Source of the DNA: an uncultured Flavobacteriales bacterium
Lineage (GTDB): Bacteria > Bacteroidota > Bacteroidia > Flavobacteriales_F > PHOS-HE28
Direction of reading: 5' to 3'
NCBI GenBank assembly: GCA_937872175.1
Contig: CALMPI010000016.1
Span: forward strand, 124,001 to 188,000
DNA: 64,000 bases
Position numbers and translations under genes: made by a program. Of this stretch, positions 34,540 through 42,868 are shown piece by piece; position 1 is the first letter of the stretch; each line of letters begins with the position of its first letter. The notes beneath the pieces were generated by a model, which saw nothing but the letters and a program-made list of their open reading frames with translations, was not told where the DNA came from and searched no databases.

Positions 34540-35334
34540 TCAGTTTTCAACAGACCGGGCGGTCGCGGCCTGCAGCGGCGCCAGCCATCCCACGGTCAGG
34601 GCCCCGAAGGCCTGCCTTCCGCCATGAAGGGACGTATCAGTGGACCCGAGCTCCACCCCCCCGCTGAGCCCGAGCAGCAAGCCGCGCAGCGGCTGGTAGC
34701 GAAGGCCGGCCTGGAAGGCGGTCACCAGCAAGGCGCGATCCTTCACGGACGGCTGCAGCACGTAGGTGCTGCTCGTCACTTCCGTCCATTGGGGGACCCA
34801 GCCAGGGTCATAATGCGTCGTGGTGGTCTCCACCGTGCCCATCTCCAGTGCGGAGGCGACGAATGCGAGCCTCACCGCTGGTCCGGCGGTGACCGCCAGC
34901 GATCCGGTGGCCTGCCACCACCCGTGCACGGCCAGACCGCCTTGGAACATCGGAGCGCTGAAGCGCCCCGACCATCGGCTCACGTCACTCCGCAGCGAGG
35001 ATGGCGCCGTGTACGAGCTCTCCGAGCGGATCGTGGCACGCTGGCTTCCCAAGCACACCTCCGGACCGATCAGCAGTCCGCCGCGGCCGCCCTCCGGCCG
35101 GACGAGCACCGCAAGCCCAGCTCGGAACCCGAAGGCATGGATCCGATCGCTCCCCATGAAGGTGCGGCCATCTCCGTCCCGATAGCCCGGCAACAGCCCG
35201 CCTTGCACCAATGAGGGGCCCACCTCCAGCAGCATCGCGGGCTGCGCGTTCGCCCCGGTCATCCAGGTCGCCGCGGTCCAGAACAGGACCAGCTGGCGGT
35301 GGCCGTCGCGTCGTCGCATGGGCATGGAACGCAT
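34540..35334 (-). CDS. Outer-membrane beta-barrel-like secreted protein
   Basis: A protein of about 264 residues of no precise family. A signal peptide ('LVLFWTAATWMTGANAQ') is followed by alternating beta strands with aromatic girdles: 'AMLLEVGPSLVQGGLL', 'FGFRAGLAVLVRPEGG', 'GRFSAPMFQGGLAVHGWW', 'LAVTAGPAVRLAFV' and the closing 'AFGALTVGWLAPLQAATARSV'. This fits a small outer-membrane barrel of about 8-10 strands. The start could be 35334, 35325 or 35319. Coding sequence upstream belongs to a remnant of another gene. It ends 170 bases before the parE start and is not overlapped by it. Confidence 0.68.
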   Translation of the reverse strand: MRSMPMRRRDGHRQLVLFWTAATWMTGANAQPAMLLEVGPSLVQGGLLPGYRDGDGRTFMGSDRIHAFGFRAGLAVLVRPEGGRGGLLIGPEVCLGSQRATIRSESSYTAPSSLRSDVSRWSGRFSAPMFQGGLAVHGWWQATGSLAVTAGPAVRLAFVASALEMGTVETTTTHYDPGWVPQWTEVTSSTYVLQPSVKDRALLVTAFQAGLRYQPLRGLLLGLSGGVELGSTDTSLHGGRQAFGALTVGWLAPLQAATARSVEN

Positions 35335-35348
35335 GACCTCAGCGATCA

Positions 35349-35460
35349 TTACGGCAACTGCTGCGGCACCGTCCCGGTCGGCACCGTGCCGCCCACGTTG
35401 CCCAGGATCGGGTCGCGGTCGTTGCCGGTGATAACCGCGCTCCTGACCTGGGATGAACCT
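35349..35460 (-). pseudogene. 3' remnant of an NDRDPIL-repeat surface-protein gene
   Basis: On the minus strand, a reading frame ending in a TAA at 35349-35351 encodes 'GNDRDPILGNVGGTVPTGTV' followed by PQQLP, the same C-terminus as the M12 metalloprotease at 37486-40458. The DNA of 35351-35426 matches 37488-37563 with one mismatch in 76 bases. Upstream the frame is closed by a TGA at about 35470, and the + strand T9SS gene begins at 35499, so the rest of the gene is gone. It is likely the leftover of a paralogue. Confidence 0.72.
35351..35426. repeat. Direct repeat, copy 1 (76 bases; partner at 37488-37563)
   Basis: 75 of 76 bases match the copy at 37488-37563 in the same orientation. The copies flank the T9SS gene at 35499-37439. 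The repeat encodes the last residues of an NDRDPIL surface repeat in both places. Confidence 0.85.
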
Positions 35461-35498
35461 CCGACAAGGCTTCATCCGACGAACCTAACCCGACGACC

Positions 35499-37439
35499 AT
35501 GAACCGCCACCTTCCCCTGACCGCGGGCATTGTGCTCCTCGCGCAGCTTCATACCCATCGCCTGCCGGCACAGGCGCAGCTCCCACCGCACGAATACGAG
35601 GTGCATCCGGAACTCCTCAACCCGGACGCACTTGAGCAACCGACCGGCGTGCTTGCAGGACCGGCTCAAGCGATCCTGGATCGCAGGATCCAGCCCAGCA
35701 TGCTGGGTGTGCAGGAAGAAGGCCGGGCCGACCTGCGGTACCTCGGGAAAGTGAACCCCGTTCCGTCCGCAGTGGATTCTCTGAAGCGCATCCTGAACGA
35801 GGCCACCGAGCATCTCGGCTGGCGTGAGGGGATGCCCTTGCCGGAGCCGGTCGACCCCAAGGCCACCTCACCCTCTGTAGGGTTCTCCTTCGATGCGAAC
35901 ACGCTGACCACGGTGACCCCGCCGGATAATGGACTGGCCATCAACGACCAGGATGTGCTGGTCTCCGTGAACAACGGCGGCCTGCGGATGTACCGGTATG
36001 ATGGCACGCTGCTGGCCGATCACACGTGGCATGGGTTCACCGGCTTCGCGCAGTGCTTCGACCCTCGGGTGATCTACGACGCCGAAGCCGATCGCTTCGT
36101 CATCACGGTCCTTTCCGGCACGCACTCATCCACTTCACGCCTGCTCCTGCTCCTCTCCAGTTCGATCGACCCCATGGCACCCTGGCACATGTACGACTTC
36201 CCTGCTTCGCAGCTCACGCAGCACATCGGCAGCGGGAACTGGATGGACTTCCCCGCCGTGGGCTTGTCCGACAAGGATCTGTTCGTCAGCGTCAACCTGT
36301 TCAGCAACAACAACGACATCTTTCAGCGGTCGGTGATCTTTCAGGTACCTCATGGGCCGGCCTATGCCGGAGGGGCCTTCACCTACCTGATCTGGTCGGT
36401 GCCGACGAGCCCCTTCAGCGGATACCATGTCACGCCGGCCCCGAACGGATGGTCCGGCCGCTTCGGAACCGGGCAGTACTTCGTCGAATCCCGGCATACC
36501 GGAGGCGGGCAGCTCCGGGTGCTGCGCATCACCGACCATAGCAACGGTTCGCCGCAGCTCACACAACAGCTGGTGAACGTGACCGGCTACTCCCTTCCGG
36601 CGGACGCCCATCAACCGGGATCCATCAAGCGGCTCAAGGTGAACAGCTGTGCGATGCAGAACGTATTCCACCTCGATGGTCACCTGCACGGCGTGCTCAC
36701 CACCGCCAGCAACGCCTCGATCGCCAAAGTCCGCTACATCCGCATACGCTTATCCAACATGTCCACCTTCAGCACCACCTTCCATTCGAGCGCGGAGAAC
36801 AGCCTGGCCTATCCATGCGTGATGCCCTACAGCAACTACGCCCAGGGCGGACCCGACAGGAATGTGATCGTCGGGATGCTTTCCAGCAATGCCACCACCA
36901 TGTATCCCTCCATCCGTGTGGTGAACTGCGACGATGCCGGCACCTGGTCGAACTCCGTGACGGTGAAGGCCGGACAAGGACACATCGCCTACACGACGAA
37001 CAGCACCCAGCGCTGGGGGGATTACATCGGTATGTGCCGTGAGCATACCGCATCGGATGAGCCGCGGGTGTGGATCGCCGGCGCATACGGCACCTCTTCG
37101 CACGTGTACCGCACCTGTATCGCCCAGATCGGCGCGATGGGGCCCATGACCGGACTTGACGATCTTCCACACGAAGAACCCTTGACCGAGGCGCATGTGC
37201 ATCCCAACCCGGCTTCGGAGCGGGCCGTGTTCGAGTTCATCGTCGAAGAGGCACGACCCACCCAGGTCATCCTGCTCGACCCACACGGCCGCATGGTCAG
37301 GGATGTGTTCGCGGGTCTGCCCCGTGCGGGCAGGAACCAGATCGCCTTCGACGTCTCCGACCTGCCTGCCGGCCTCTACCTCATCTGCAGCCTCATGGAT
37401 GGGGCCGTCCAGCACAGCGAACGCATCGTGGTCCAGTGA
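35499..37439 (+). CDS. Secreted protein with T9SS C-terminal sorting domain
   Basis: A 646-residue secreted protein with a signal peptide ('LPLTAGIVLLAQLHTHRLPAQ') and a large propeller-like middle part: 'PPDNGLAINDQDVLVSVNNG', 'CFDPRVIYDAEADRFVITVL', 'WMDFPAVGLSDKDLFVSV', 'VRYIRIRLSNMSTF', 'NSTQRWGDYIGMCREH'. No enzyme motif is seen. The last 75 residues are a T9SS type A domain ('AHVHPNPASERAVFEFIV', 'GLYLICSLMDGAVQHSERIV'). It lies between the two copies of the direct repeat and is convergent with the M12 metalloprotease, separated by an 11-base-pair hairpin. Confidence 0.84.
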   Translation: MNRHLPLTAGIVLLAQLHTHRLPAQAQLPPHEYEVHPELLNPDALEQPTGVLAGPAQAILDRRIQPSMLGVQEEGRADLRYLGKVNPVPSAVDSLKRILNEATEHLGWREGMPLPEPVDPKATSPSVGFSFDANTLTTVTPPDNGLAINDQDVLVSVNNGGLRMYRYDGTLLADHTWHGFTGFAQCFDPRVIYDAEADRFVITVLSGTHSSTSRLLLLLSSSIDPMAPWHMYDFPASQLTQHIGSGNWMDFPAVGLSDKDLFVSVNLFSNNNDIFQRSVIFQVPHGPAYAGGAFTYLIWSVPTSPFSGYHVTPAPNGWSGRFGTGQYFVESRHTGGGQLRVLRITDHSNGSPQLTQQLVNVTGYSLPADAHQPGSIKRLKVNSCAMQNVFHLDGHLHGVLTTASNASIAKVRYIRIRLSNMSTFSTTFHSSAENSLAYPCVMPYSNYAQGGPDRNVIVGMLSSNATTMYPSIRVVNCDDAGTWSNSVTVKAGQGHIAYTTNSTQRWGDYIGMCREHTASDEPRVWIAGAYGTSSHVYRTCIAQIGAMGPMTGLDDLPHEEPLTEAHVHPNPASERAVFEFIVEEARPTQVILLDPHGRMVRDVFAGLPRAGRNQIAFDVSDLPAGLYLICSLMDGAVQHSERIVVQ

Positions 37440-37450
37440 CCCCGACGGCG

Positions 37451-37484
37451 CGCCACGGCCGTAGGTTGGCCTCCGGCCGTGGCG
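37451..37484. terminator. Hairpin between convergent T9SS and M12 genes
   Basis: CGCCACGGCCG (37451-37461) pairs perfectly with CGGCCGTGGCG (37474-37484) across a 12-base loop. There is no T-run, so a factor-independent terminator in either direction is only possible. Confidence 0.5.
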
Positions 37485-37485
37485 T

Positions 37486-40458
37486 TCACGGCAACTGCTG
37501 CGTCACCGTCCCGGTCGGCACCGTGCCGCCCACGTTGCCCAGGATCGGGTCGCGGTCGTTGCCCGAACCGGTGTACTTCACCTGCCCATCGAGGGTGACA
37601 TCCGCCGGCAGATATCCGGAGGTGGTATTCGTGGGCACCGTGCCCCCGATGGCCGTCAGGATGGGATCACGGTCGTTGCTCCCGCCGGTGTACTTCACCT
37701 GCGCATCGCCCACCACGTTGCCCGACCACAGCAGGGTCCGACCGTTCGCGCTCTTGCGTGCGTTGGTGCCCCAGGTGGCCGTGGTGGCCACGCTCAGGTC
37801 CAGCGCTGTGGCCGTGGCGCTCAAGGCGATCGGCTGCGCCGTCATCACCCCCAGGTGATTGCGGTGACGCACCGCCACGTGGTAACTGCCCGCGGCCTGG
37901 CAGAAGCCCAGCGGCGAGATGCCGTCCACCGCCACCACATCCCCGTCCCGCTGCACCAGTGCGGCCCGGGCCTCCAGCACCTGTGCCGGCACGGTCGCCG
38001 AACGCAGTTCCACCAGCACCCAATCCGTGATGGCGCTGGCGCCCGTGACCGCAAGGACCGATGCAGTGGTGGTGGTGGCTCCGGTGAGCGTGTGGCCCAG
38101 CGCCGTGTAAGGTTCGGTGAGGGGCAGAACGCCCTGCCGCCGCAGGCTATCCACCATCAAGCTGGCTGCGCTTCGCCACGCCCCGTCCAACAGCACCTTC
38201 GCCGCGAGCACCGTGGGCGGGGCCACCTCGCAGGGAGGCGTGCCGGTGGTGAAGGAGCCGGGCTGCGTCCAAAGCGATGTGCCGCCCTGCCCGCCGATGC
38301 TGCCCTGGCAGACCGAACGCACCTGGAACTGATGCGCCGTGCTCCAGGCCAGTCCCGTCAGCGGCAATGTGGTGCCGGTGACACCCGGGACCAGCGTCCA
38401 GGTCGGTGCCGTGCTCTCCTTCCATTGCACGTCGTAGCCCGATGCGCCTTGCACCGCCGACCAATTCAGCGTGGCGCCATTGTACGTGATGCCCGTCACG
38501 GACTGGCCCTGCGGACGGTCGCAGGTGCTGGACTGGGCGGAGACCATGAGGCTGTAGCACGCCACCGGGTCGCTGGCCCCGTTGGAGCCAAAGACATGAA
38601 CGACGTACGCGCCGGCCGCCGCATTGGCGTAGTTGATGAACTCGCTGTTCGTGCCGCTGTTCTGCGCAAGGGCCAGCTGGTTGCCTCCGGGCCCCAGCAG
38701 CCGTACGTTGTAGTTCGCCGGCAGACCGGACAGGAAGATGCTGATGGTGCTCGTGCCCGTGATGCTGAACCCATAGTGATCGGCGTCCGATGCCGTGGCG
38801 ATCAACGCGCTGATGTTCGCTGGAAGCACCACCTGTGCCGCTGTGGCGAAGGTCTCGTTCGGCTCCAACGCATCCGGGCACGGCGCCGGGGTCGTGAACA
38901 CGGTGCTCGCGCTGAACGCCGAGGTGGCCGCACCGCAATCGCTCTGCACCTGGAACTCGTACGCGGTGGTCTGGCTGAGCCCTGTAAGCCCATAGGTCGT
39001 GGTGGTCAGCCCCGGAATGGTGGTCCATGTGGGGGCGGCCTGTGGTTTCCAGCGCAGCGTGTAGGACGTCACGCCGAGGTTCGACCAGCTCAAGGTGGCC
39101 GCGTTGCTGGTGAGGTTGGTGACGCTGAGCGTGCCCGGCGGATCGCAGCTGCTGCCGCATTGCGCCAGGCAGGTCGCCGCGTTCACCCGGTTGCGGATCA
39201 CCGCCGCGGGCTGCGGACCAAAGCCGTTGTTGAAGTTGATGCCCACGCCGCCTACCAAGTGGCAGTAGCTCATGATAGTACCTCCACCCGCCGGCAGCGG
39301 ACCTGTGGCGCAGGAGCCCTCGGTGTACCCCGCGGTGGGGCCACAACCGTCGATGGCCGTGCCGTTGCCGTTCCACACGCAGGCGTGCGTATGCGCCGAG
39401 CCCAGGTTGTGCCCTTGCTCGTGCGTCACCACCTCCACGCTCCAGCTGTAGGTGGGCACATTGCTGTAGCTGCTGTTGATGTCGCTGTACGCCATGCGCG
39501 ACGAGGTGCTTCCGCACAACGAGTTGATCCACGCGATGCCGCCTCCACCGCTGTAGCCCAGCAGGTGCGCCAGATCGCCGTTGAAGCTGGTGCGGTGCGC
39601 GCCGAACTGGTTGAGGTAGTTGCTCGTGCTCGGGCCCGTGTATGGACTGGGCACGTCCCACACGAACACCTCCTGCAACTGCACGTCCACCCCGTCGTTG
39701 TCGAACAGGATCGCGCTCTGGTTGAAGAGGCCGGTGACGTAGTTGGTGGCGGCCACCACGGTGCCTTTGTCCTGGAAGATGGGGTGGTCCACCTCCCAGT
39801 AGAACTTCACGCAGCGGATCGTCCGGTCATCGGCATCAGCCTGCAGCTCGCCGGCATGGTAGGGACCACCCGAGTACTCCGCCTCACAGCTCATCGGACG
39901 CCGTTCACGCAGGTCGTGCTCGCGATACACCACATGAACGTCCTCATTCCTCAGCCGCCCCAGCACGAGCGCGCCCTGCGCATCGCGCACCAGGCCGATC
40001 AGTTCATCTCCGAACACGCTAAGCCCCGCCACGGAGGAGTTGTCGCCCATCACCCGCCCCCTGTAATGCACCCCAGGGTCGACCACTGCCGTCCCGTGTG
40101 AGGCCGTGGTCACCGTGAAGCCGTCGGCCAACGGCTGCCAGCGTTCCAGCTCCAGCGTCAGCGGTCCATCAGGCGTGGGCAGGGTGAATCGGAACGTCGA
40201 TGGGGCATCGTTCCGAAGGGCGATGGCGGCCTCCCGCTCCACATGCAGCACCGTGGCTCGCGTGCAGGCCTGTTGCCAGAGGGCGGTCGTTCGCGCTTCC
40301 TCGGCCGCGGCCTGGACCAAGGTCCTTTCCGGAAAGGCGGTCCCGCGATCGTGAAGGGCCTGGATGCGAGCGGCCACCTGGCCAGTGGAGCGATCCTGCG
40401 CGACGAGCCCCGCGGACAGGAGAACGAGGTGAAGCCCAAGTGTGCGGCGAAGCAGCAT
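37486..40458 (-). CDS. Secreted M12 (reprolysin-type) zinc metalloprotease with FN3, PPC and C-terminal EF-hand-like repeats
   Basis: A 990-residue multidomain secreted protease. After a signal peptide, the catalytic domain (about 195-430) has the zincin motif 'THEQGHNLGSAHTH' near residues 341-354 (HExxHxxGxxH) and the Met-turn 'IMSYCH'. Then come a fibronectin type III domain ('CDPPGTLSVTNLTSNAATLS'), a PPC domain ('DALEPNETFATAAQVV'), a second FN3 and a domain with 'VDSLRRQGVLPLTEPYTALG' and 'VAVRHRNHLGVMTAQ'. It ends with two 'VKYTG..NDRDPIL..IGGTVPT'-type repeats. It has no T9SS sorting domain. The start follows a TACCTTGC element at 40463-40470. Confidence 0.87.
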   Translation of the reverse strand: MLLRRTLGLHLVLLSAGLVAQDRSTGQVAARIQALHDRGTAFPERTLVQAAAEEARTTALWQQACTRATVLHVEREAAIALRNDAPSTFRFTLPTPDGPLTLELERWQPLADGFTVTTASHGTAVVDPGVHYRGRVMGDNSSVAGLSVFGDELIGLVRDAQGALVLGRLRNEDVHVVYREHDLRERRPMSCEAEYSGGPYHAGELQADADDRTIRCVKFYWEVDHPIFQDKGTVVAATNYVTGLFNQSAILFDNDGVDVQLQEVFVWDVPSPYTGPSTSNYLNQFGAHRTSFNGDLAHLLGYSGGGGIAWINSLCGSTSSRMAYSDINSSYSNVPTYSWSVEVVTHEQGHNLGSAHTHACVWNGNGTAIDGCGPTAGYTEGSCATGPLPAGGGTIMSYCHLVGGVGINFNNGFGPQPAAVIRNRVNAATCLAQCGSSCDPPGTLSVTNLTSNAATLSWSNLGVTSYTLRWKPQAAPTWTTIPGLTTTTYGLTGLSQTTAYEFQVQSDCGAATSAFSASTVFTTPAPCPDALEPNETFATAAQVVLPANISALIATASDADHYGFSITGTSTISIFLSGLPANYNVRLLGPGGNQLALAQNSGTNSEFINYANAAAGAYVVHVFGSNGASDPVACYSLMVSAQSSTCDRPQGQSVTGITYNGATLNWSAVQGASGYDVQWKESTAPTWTLVPGVTGTTLPLTGLAWSTAHQFQVRSVCQGSIGGQGGTSLWTQPGSFTTGTPPCEVAPPTVLAAKVLLDGAWRSAASLMVDSLRRQGVLPLTEPYTALGHTLTGATTTTASVLAVTGASAITDWVLVELRSATVPAQVLEARAALVQRDGDVVAVDGISPLGFCQAAGSYHVAVRHRNHLGVMTAQPIALSATATALDLSVATTATWGTNARKSANGRTLLWSGNVVGDAQVKYTGGSNDRDPILTAIGGTVPTNTTSGYLPADVTLDGQVKYTGSGNDRDPILGNVGGTVPTGTVTQQLP
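37488..37563. repeat. Direct repeat, copy 2 (76 bases; partner at 35351-35426)
   Basis: Encodes the last NDRDPIL repeat and C-terminus of the M12 protease; see copy 1. One base differs (37503). Confidence 0.85.
37509..37698 (-). repeat. Tandem protein repeat encoded in the M12 gene (VKYTG..NDRDPIL)
   Basis: Two units in tandem, 'VKYTGGSNDRDPIL' and 'VKYTGSGNDRDPIL', each followed by an IGGTVPT- or VGGTVPT-like end. The second is preceded by 'ADVTLDGQ', giving an EF-hand/dockerin-like D-x-T-x-DG loop. The first has 'NVVGDAQ' at the same place. Confidence 0.7.
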
Positions 40459-40462
40459 GTAG

Positions 40463-40470
40463 GCAAGGTA
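40463..40470 (-). promoter_or_regulatory. Bacteroidota -7 promoter element for the M12 protease gene
   Basis: TACCTTGC on the minus strand, 4 bases before the ATG at 40458. Confidence 0.45.
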
Positions 40471-40553
40471 GGGAATGGATGCACGGCTCACATCCCACGC
40501 CCGACGCAGTCGAGCGGACCACATGGTGCTCCGAAAGAGCGCCTCCTCCCCCC

Positions 40554-42683
40554 CTACCTCAACCCCCGCTTCACCAGCAAGGGCTCCACGCTGGGGTCCC
40601 GGCCGGTGAGGTCGCGGTACAGCTCGGCCTCGGGCTTGCTGCCACCCATGCTCAGCACGGTGCGGCGGAACTTGTCGCCGTTGGCGCGCGTCATCCCGCC
40701 ATTCTCCTTGAACCAGGCGTAGGCGTCGGCGTCCATCACTTCGCTCCAGAGGTAGGCGTAGTAGTTGGCGGCGTAGCCGGTCCACGCATGGCTGAAGTAG
40801 CAGCTGCGGTAGCGGGGCGGCACTTGTGCGACGTCCAGACCGTACTTCTGCAAGGCGGCCTTCTCAAAGGCGTCCACGTCGGTCACCAGCGGGGCATCAG
40901 CAGGCAGGCTATGCCATTCCAGGTCGAGGAGCGCGGCGGCGAGGTACTCGGTGGTGGCGTAGCCTTGGTTGAAGCGGCTGGCCTTGCGCAGCTTGTCAGC
41001 GAGCTCCGCGGGCATGGCCTCGCTGGTCTTCCAATGCTTCGCGTAACTGTTGAGCACCTCGGGCACCAGGGCCCAGTTCTCGTTCACCTGGCTGGGGAAC
41101 TCCACGAAGTCGGTGCTGGTGTTCGTGCCGGCGAACTTCGGGTACTTCTGCGCGCTGAGCATCCCGTGCAACGCGTGCCCGAACTCGTGGAAGAGCGTGG
41201 TCACATCATCCCAGCTCAGCAGACAGGGCTGACCGGCCGCGGGCTTCACGTAGTTGCAGTTCTGGGTGATCACGGGCTGCTGGCCCAGCAGGGTGCTCTG
41301 GTCCACGAAGCTGCTCATCCACGCGCCGCCGTTCTTGTTGTCGCGCGCATAGTAGTCGCCGTAGAACAGGCCGATGACCTCGCCGGTGGTGTCGATGATG
41401 TCGAACACGCGCACGTCCGGGTGGTAGACCGGCAGGTCCTTGCGCTCCTTGAAGCGCAGACCGAACAGGCGCTCGGCCGCGAAGAACACGCCGTTCTGCA
41501 GCACGCTCTCGAACTCGAGGTAGGGCTTCACGGCCGCCTCGTCGAGGTCGTACTCGGCCTTGCGCACCTGCTCCGCATAGAGGTCCCAGTCCCAGGAAGC
41601 GATCTTGAACCCGCCCCCCTGCTTGTCCACGATGGCCTGCAGCTTGGCGGCCTCCTTGCGGGCGTTGGCGGCAGCGGCCGGAGCCATGTCGGCCATCAGT
41701 TTCAGCGCACGGTCCGGGCTCTTCGCCATCTGGTCATCCATCACGTAGTGCGCCCAGCTGGGGAAGCCGAGCAGCTTGGCCTTCTCCGCGCGGAGCTGTG
41801 CCAGACGGGCGATGATCTTCCGGTTGTCCCATTCGTTGCCGCGGCCGTTGCGCTCCAGCGAGGCCTTCATGATCCGCTCGCGCAGGGCGCGGTCCTTCAG
41901 TTCGGCGAGCGCCGGCTGCGTGGTGGTGTTGCGCAGGTCGATGAGCCACTTGCCATCCTGGCCTTTGGCCTTTGCTGCGGCCGCCGCGGCCTCGATCCCC
42001 TCGGGGCTCATGCCGTCGAGCTGCTTCACGTCGTCCACCACGATGGCCGAGGCCATGCGTTCCTTCAGGATGTTGTCCTCGAATTTCGTGGTCAGCTCGG
42101 CCTCTTCGCCATTGAGGGCCTTCATGCGCTCCTTGCCGGCCGCATCCAGCAGGGCTCCGGCGCGCACGAAGCGGGCGTAGTACCGCTCCAGCAGACGGGC
42201 GTCCTCGGGCAGCATGCTCATGCTCGCACGCTGGTCGTACACCGCCTTGATGCGCTGGAAGAGCTTGTCGTTGAAGGTGATCGCATCGGCGTGTGCGGCC
42301 ATCCGCGGCGCCAGGTCGGCCTTCACGGCCTGCAGGCTGTCGTTGGTGGCGCTGCCGGTCATGTTGTAGAACCAGTTGGTCACCCGGGTGTAGGCCCCAC
42401 CGGCGCGCTCCAGGGCCACGACCGTGTTCTCGAAGGTGGGTGCCGCCGGGTCGTTCACGATGGCGTCCACCTCGGCCAGGTGGCGCTTCATGGCCTCCAG
42501 GATGGCCGGACGGAAGTCGGCATCGGTGACCTTGTCGAAAGCGGGGGCGAAAAAGGGCAGGTCGCTGCGCTCGAGCAGCGCGTCGGCAACGGCGGTCTCC
42601 ATGGTGCTCGTGGTGGGTTCAGGGGCTTGGGAACAGGCGGCCAGCAAGGCCAGGGCCGCGATCGGTGAAAGGGGGCTGTACAT
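40554..42683 (-). CDS. M3-family metallopeptidase lipoprotein (dipeptidyl carboxypeptidase/oligopeptidase A-type)
   Basis: A 709-residue metallopeptidase. A lipoprotein signal ('SPIAALALLAACSQAPEPT', Cys18) suggests an envelope anchor. The zinc site 'TTLFHEFGHALHGML' is near residue 498 (HExxH), with the third ligand expected about 28 residues on. The long helical N-terminal part is typical. The family cuts dipeptides or short peptides of limited length; Dcp-type enzymes release C-terminal dipeptides. The start at 42683 is chosen from the lipobox and a TACCTTGC element at 42703-42710. The C-terminus is intact ('SVEPLLVKRGLR'). Confidence 0.93.
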   Translation of the reverse strand: MYSPLSPIAALALLAACSQAPEPTTSTMETAVADALLERSDLPFFAPAFDKVTDADFRPAILEAMKRHLAEVDAIVNDPAAPTFENTVVALERAGGAYTRVTNWFYNMTGSATNDSLQAVKADLAPRMAAHADAITFNDKLFQRIKAVYDQRASMSMLPEDARLLERYYARFVRAGALLDAAGKERMKALNGEEAELTTKFEDNILKERMASAIVVDDVKQLDGMSPEGIEAAAAAAKAKGQDGKWLIDLRNTTTQPALAELKDRALRERIMKASLERNGRGNEWDNRKIIARLAQLRAEKAKLLGFPSWAHYVMDDQMAKSPDRALKLMADMAPAAAANARKEAAKLQAIVDKQGGGFKIASWDWDLYAEQVRKAEYDLDEAAVKPYLEFESVLQNGVFFAAERLFGLRFKERKDLPVYHPDVRVFDIIDTTGEVIGLFYGDYYARDNKNGGAWMSSFVDQSTLLGQQPVITQNCNYVKPAAGQPCLLSWDDVTTLFHEFGHALHGMLSAQKYPKFAGTNTSTDFVEFPSQVNENWALVPEVLNSYAKHWKTSEAMPAELADKLRKASRFNQGYATTEYLAAALLDLEWHSLPADAPLVTDVDAFEKAALQKYGLDVAQVPPRYRSCYFSHAWTGYAANYYAYLWSEVMDADAYAWFKENGGMTRANGDKFRRTVLSMGGSKPEAELYRDLTGRDPSVEPLLVKRGLR

Positions 42684-42702
42684 GGGTTCCAGCAAAGGGG
42701 TC

Positions 42703-42710
42703 GCAAGGTA
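42703..42710 (-). promoter_or_regulatory. Bacteroidota -7 promoter element for the M3 peptidase gene
   Basis: TACCTTGC on the minus strand, 19 bases before the ATG at 42683. Confidence 0.45.
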
Positions 42711-42841
42711 ACCCCATGGCACGCGCGGCCATCCCGGGACGGACGGTGCTCGTGCTGAAGGCCGCAGACGTTCAGCAGATGACGCGGGCAAGGCTGCCCA
42801 TGACCCTGTGCTGAAGGGATGCCTTGAGAGGGCTGAACCAG

Positions 42842-42862
42842 GAACAGGCGGGACGCCTGTTC
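42842..42862 (-). terminator. Hairpin downstream of ychF
   Basis: GAACAGGCG and CGCCTGTTC form a perfect 9-base-pair stem with a 3-base loop, 6 bases after the ychF stop. No long T-run follows, so termination is only suggested. Confidence 0.5.
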
Positions 42863-42868
42863 GACATA

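Noticed and set aside
35351..37563. Direct repeats as ends of a transposon or attachment sites
   Set aside because: No transposase, integrase or inverted terminal repeats are present, and both copies encode the same protein C-terminus in frame.
37509..37698. Tandem repeats as a CRISPR array
   Set aside because: Only two in-frame coding repeats with protein-level conservation and no spacers or cas genes.
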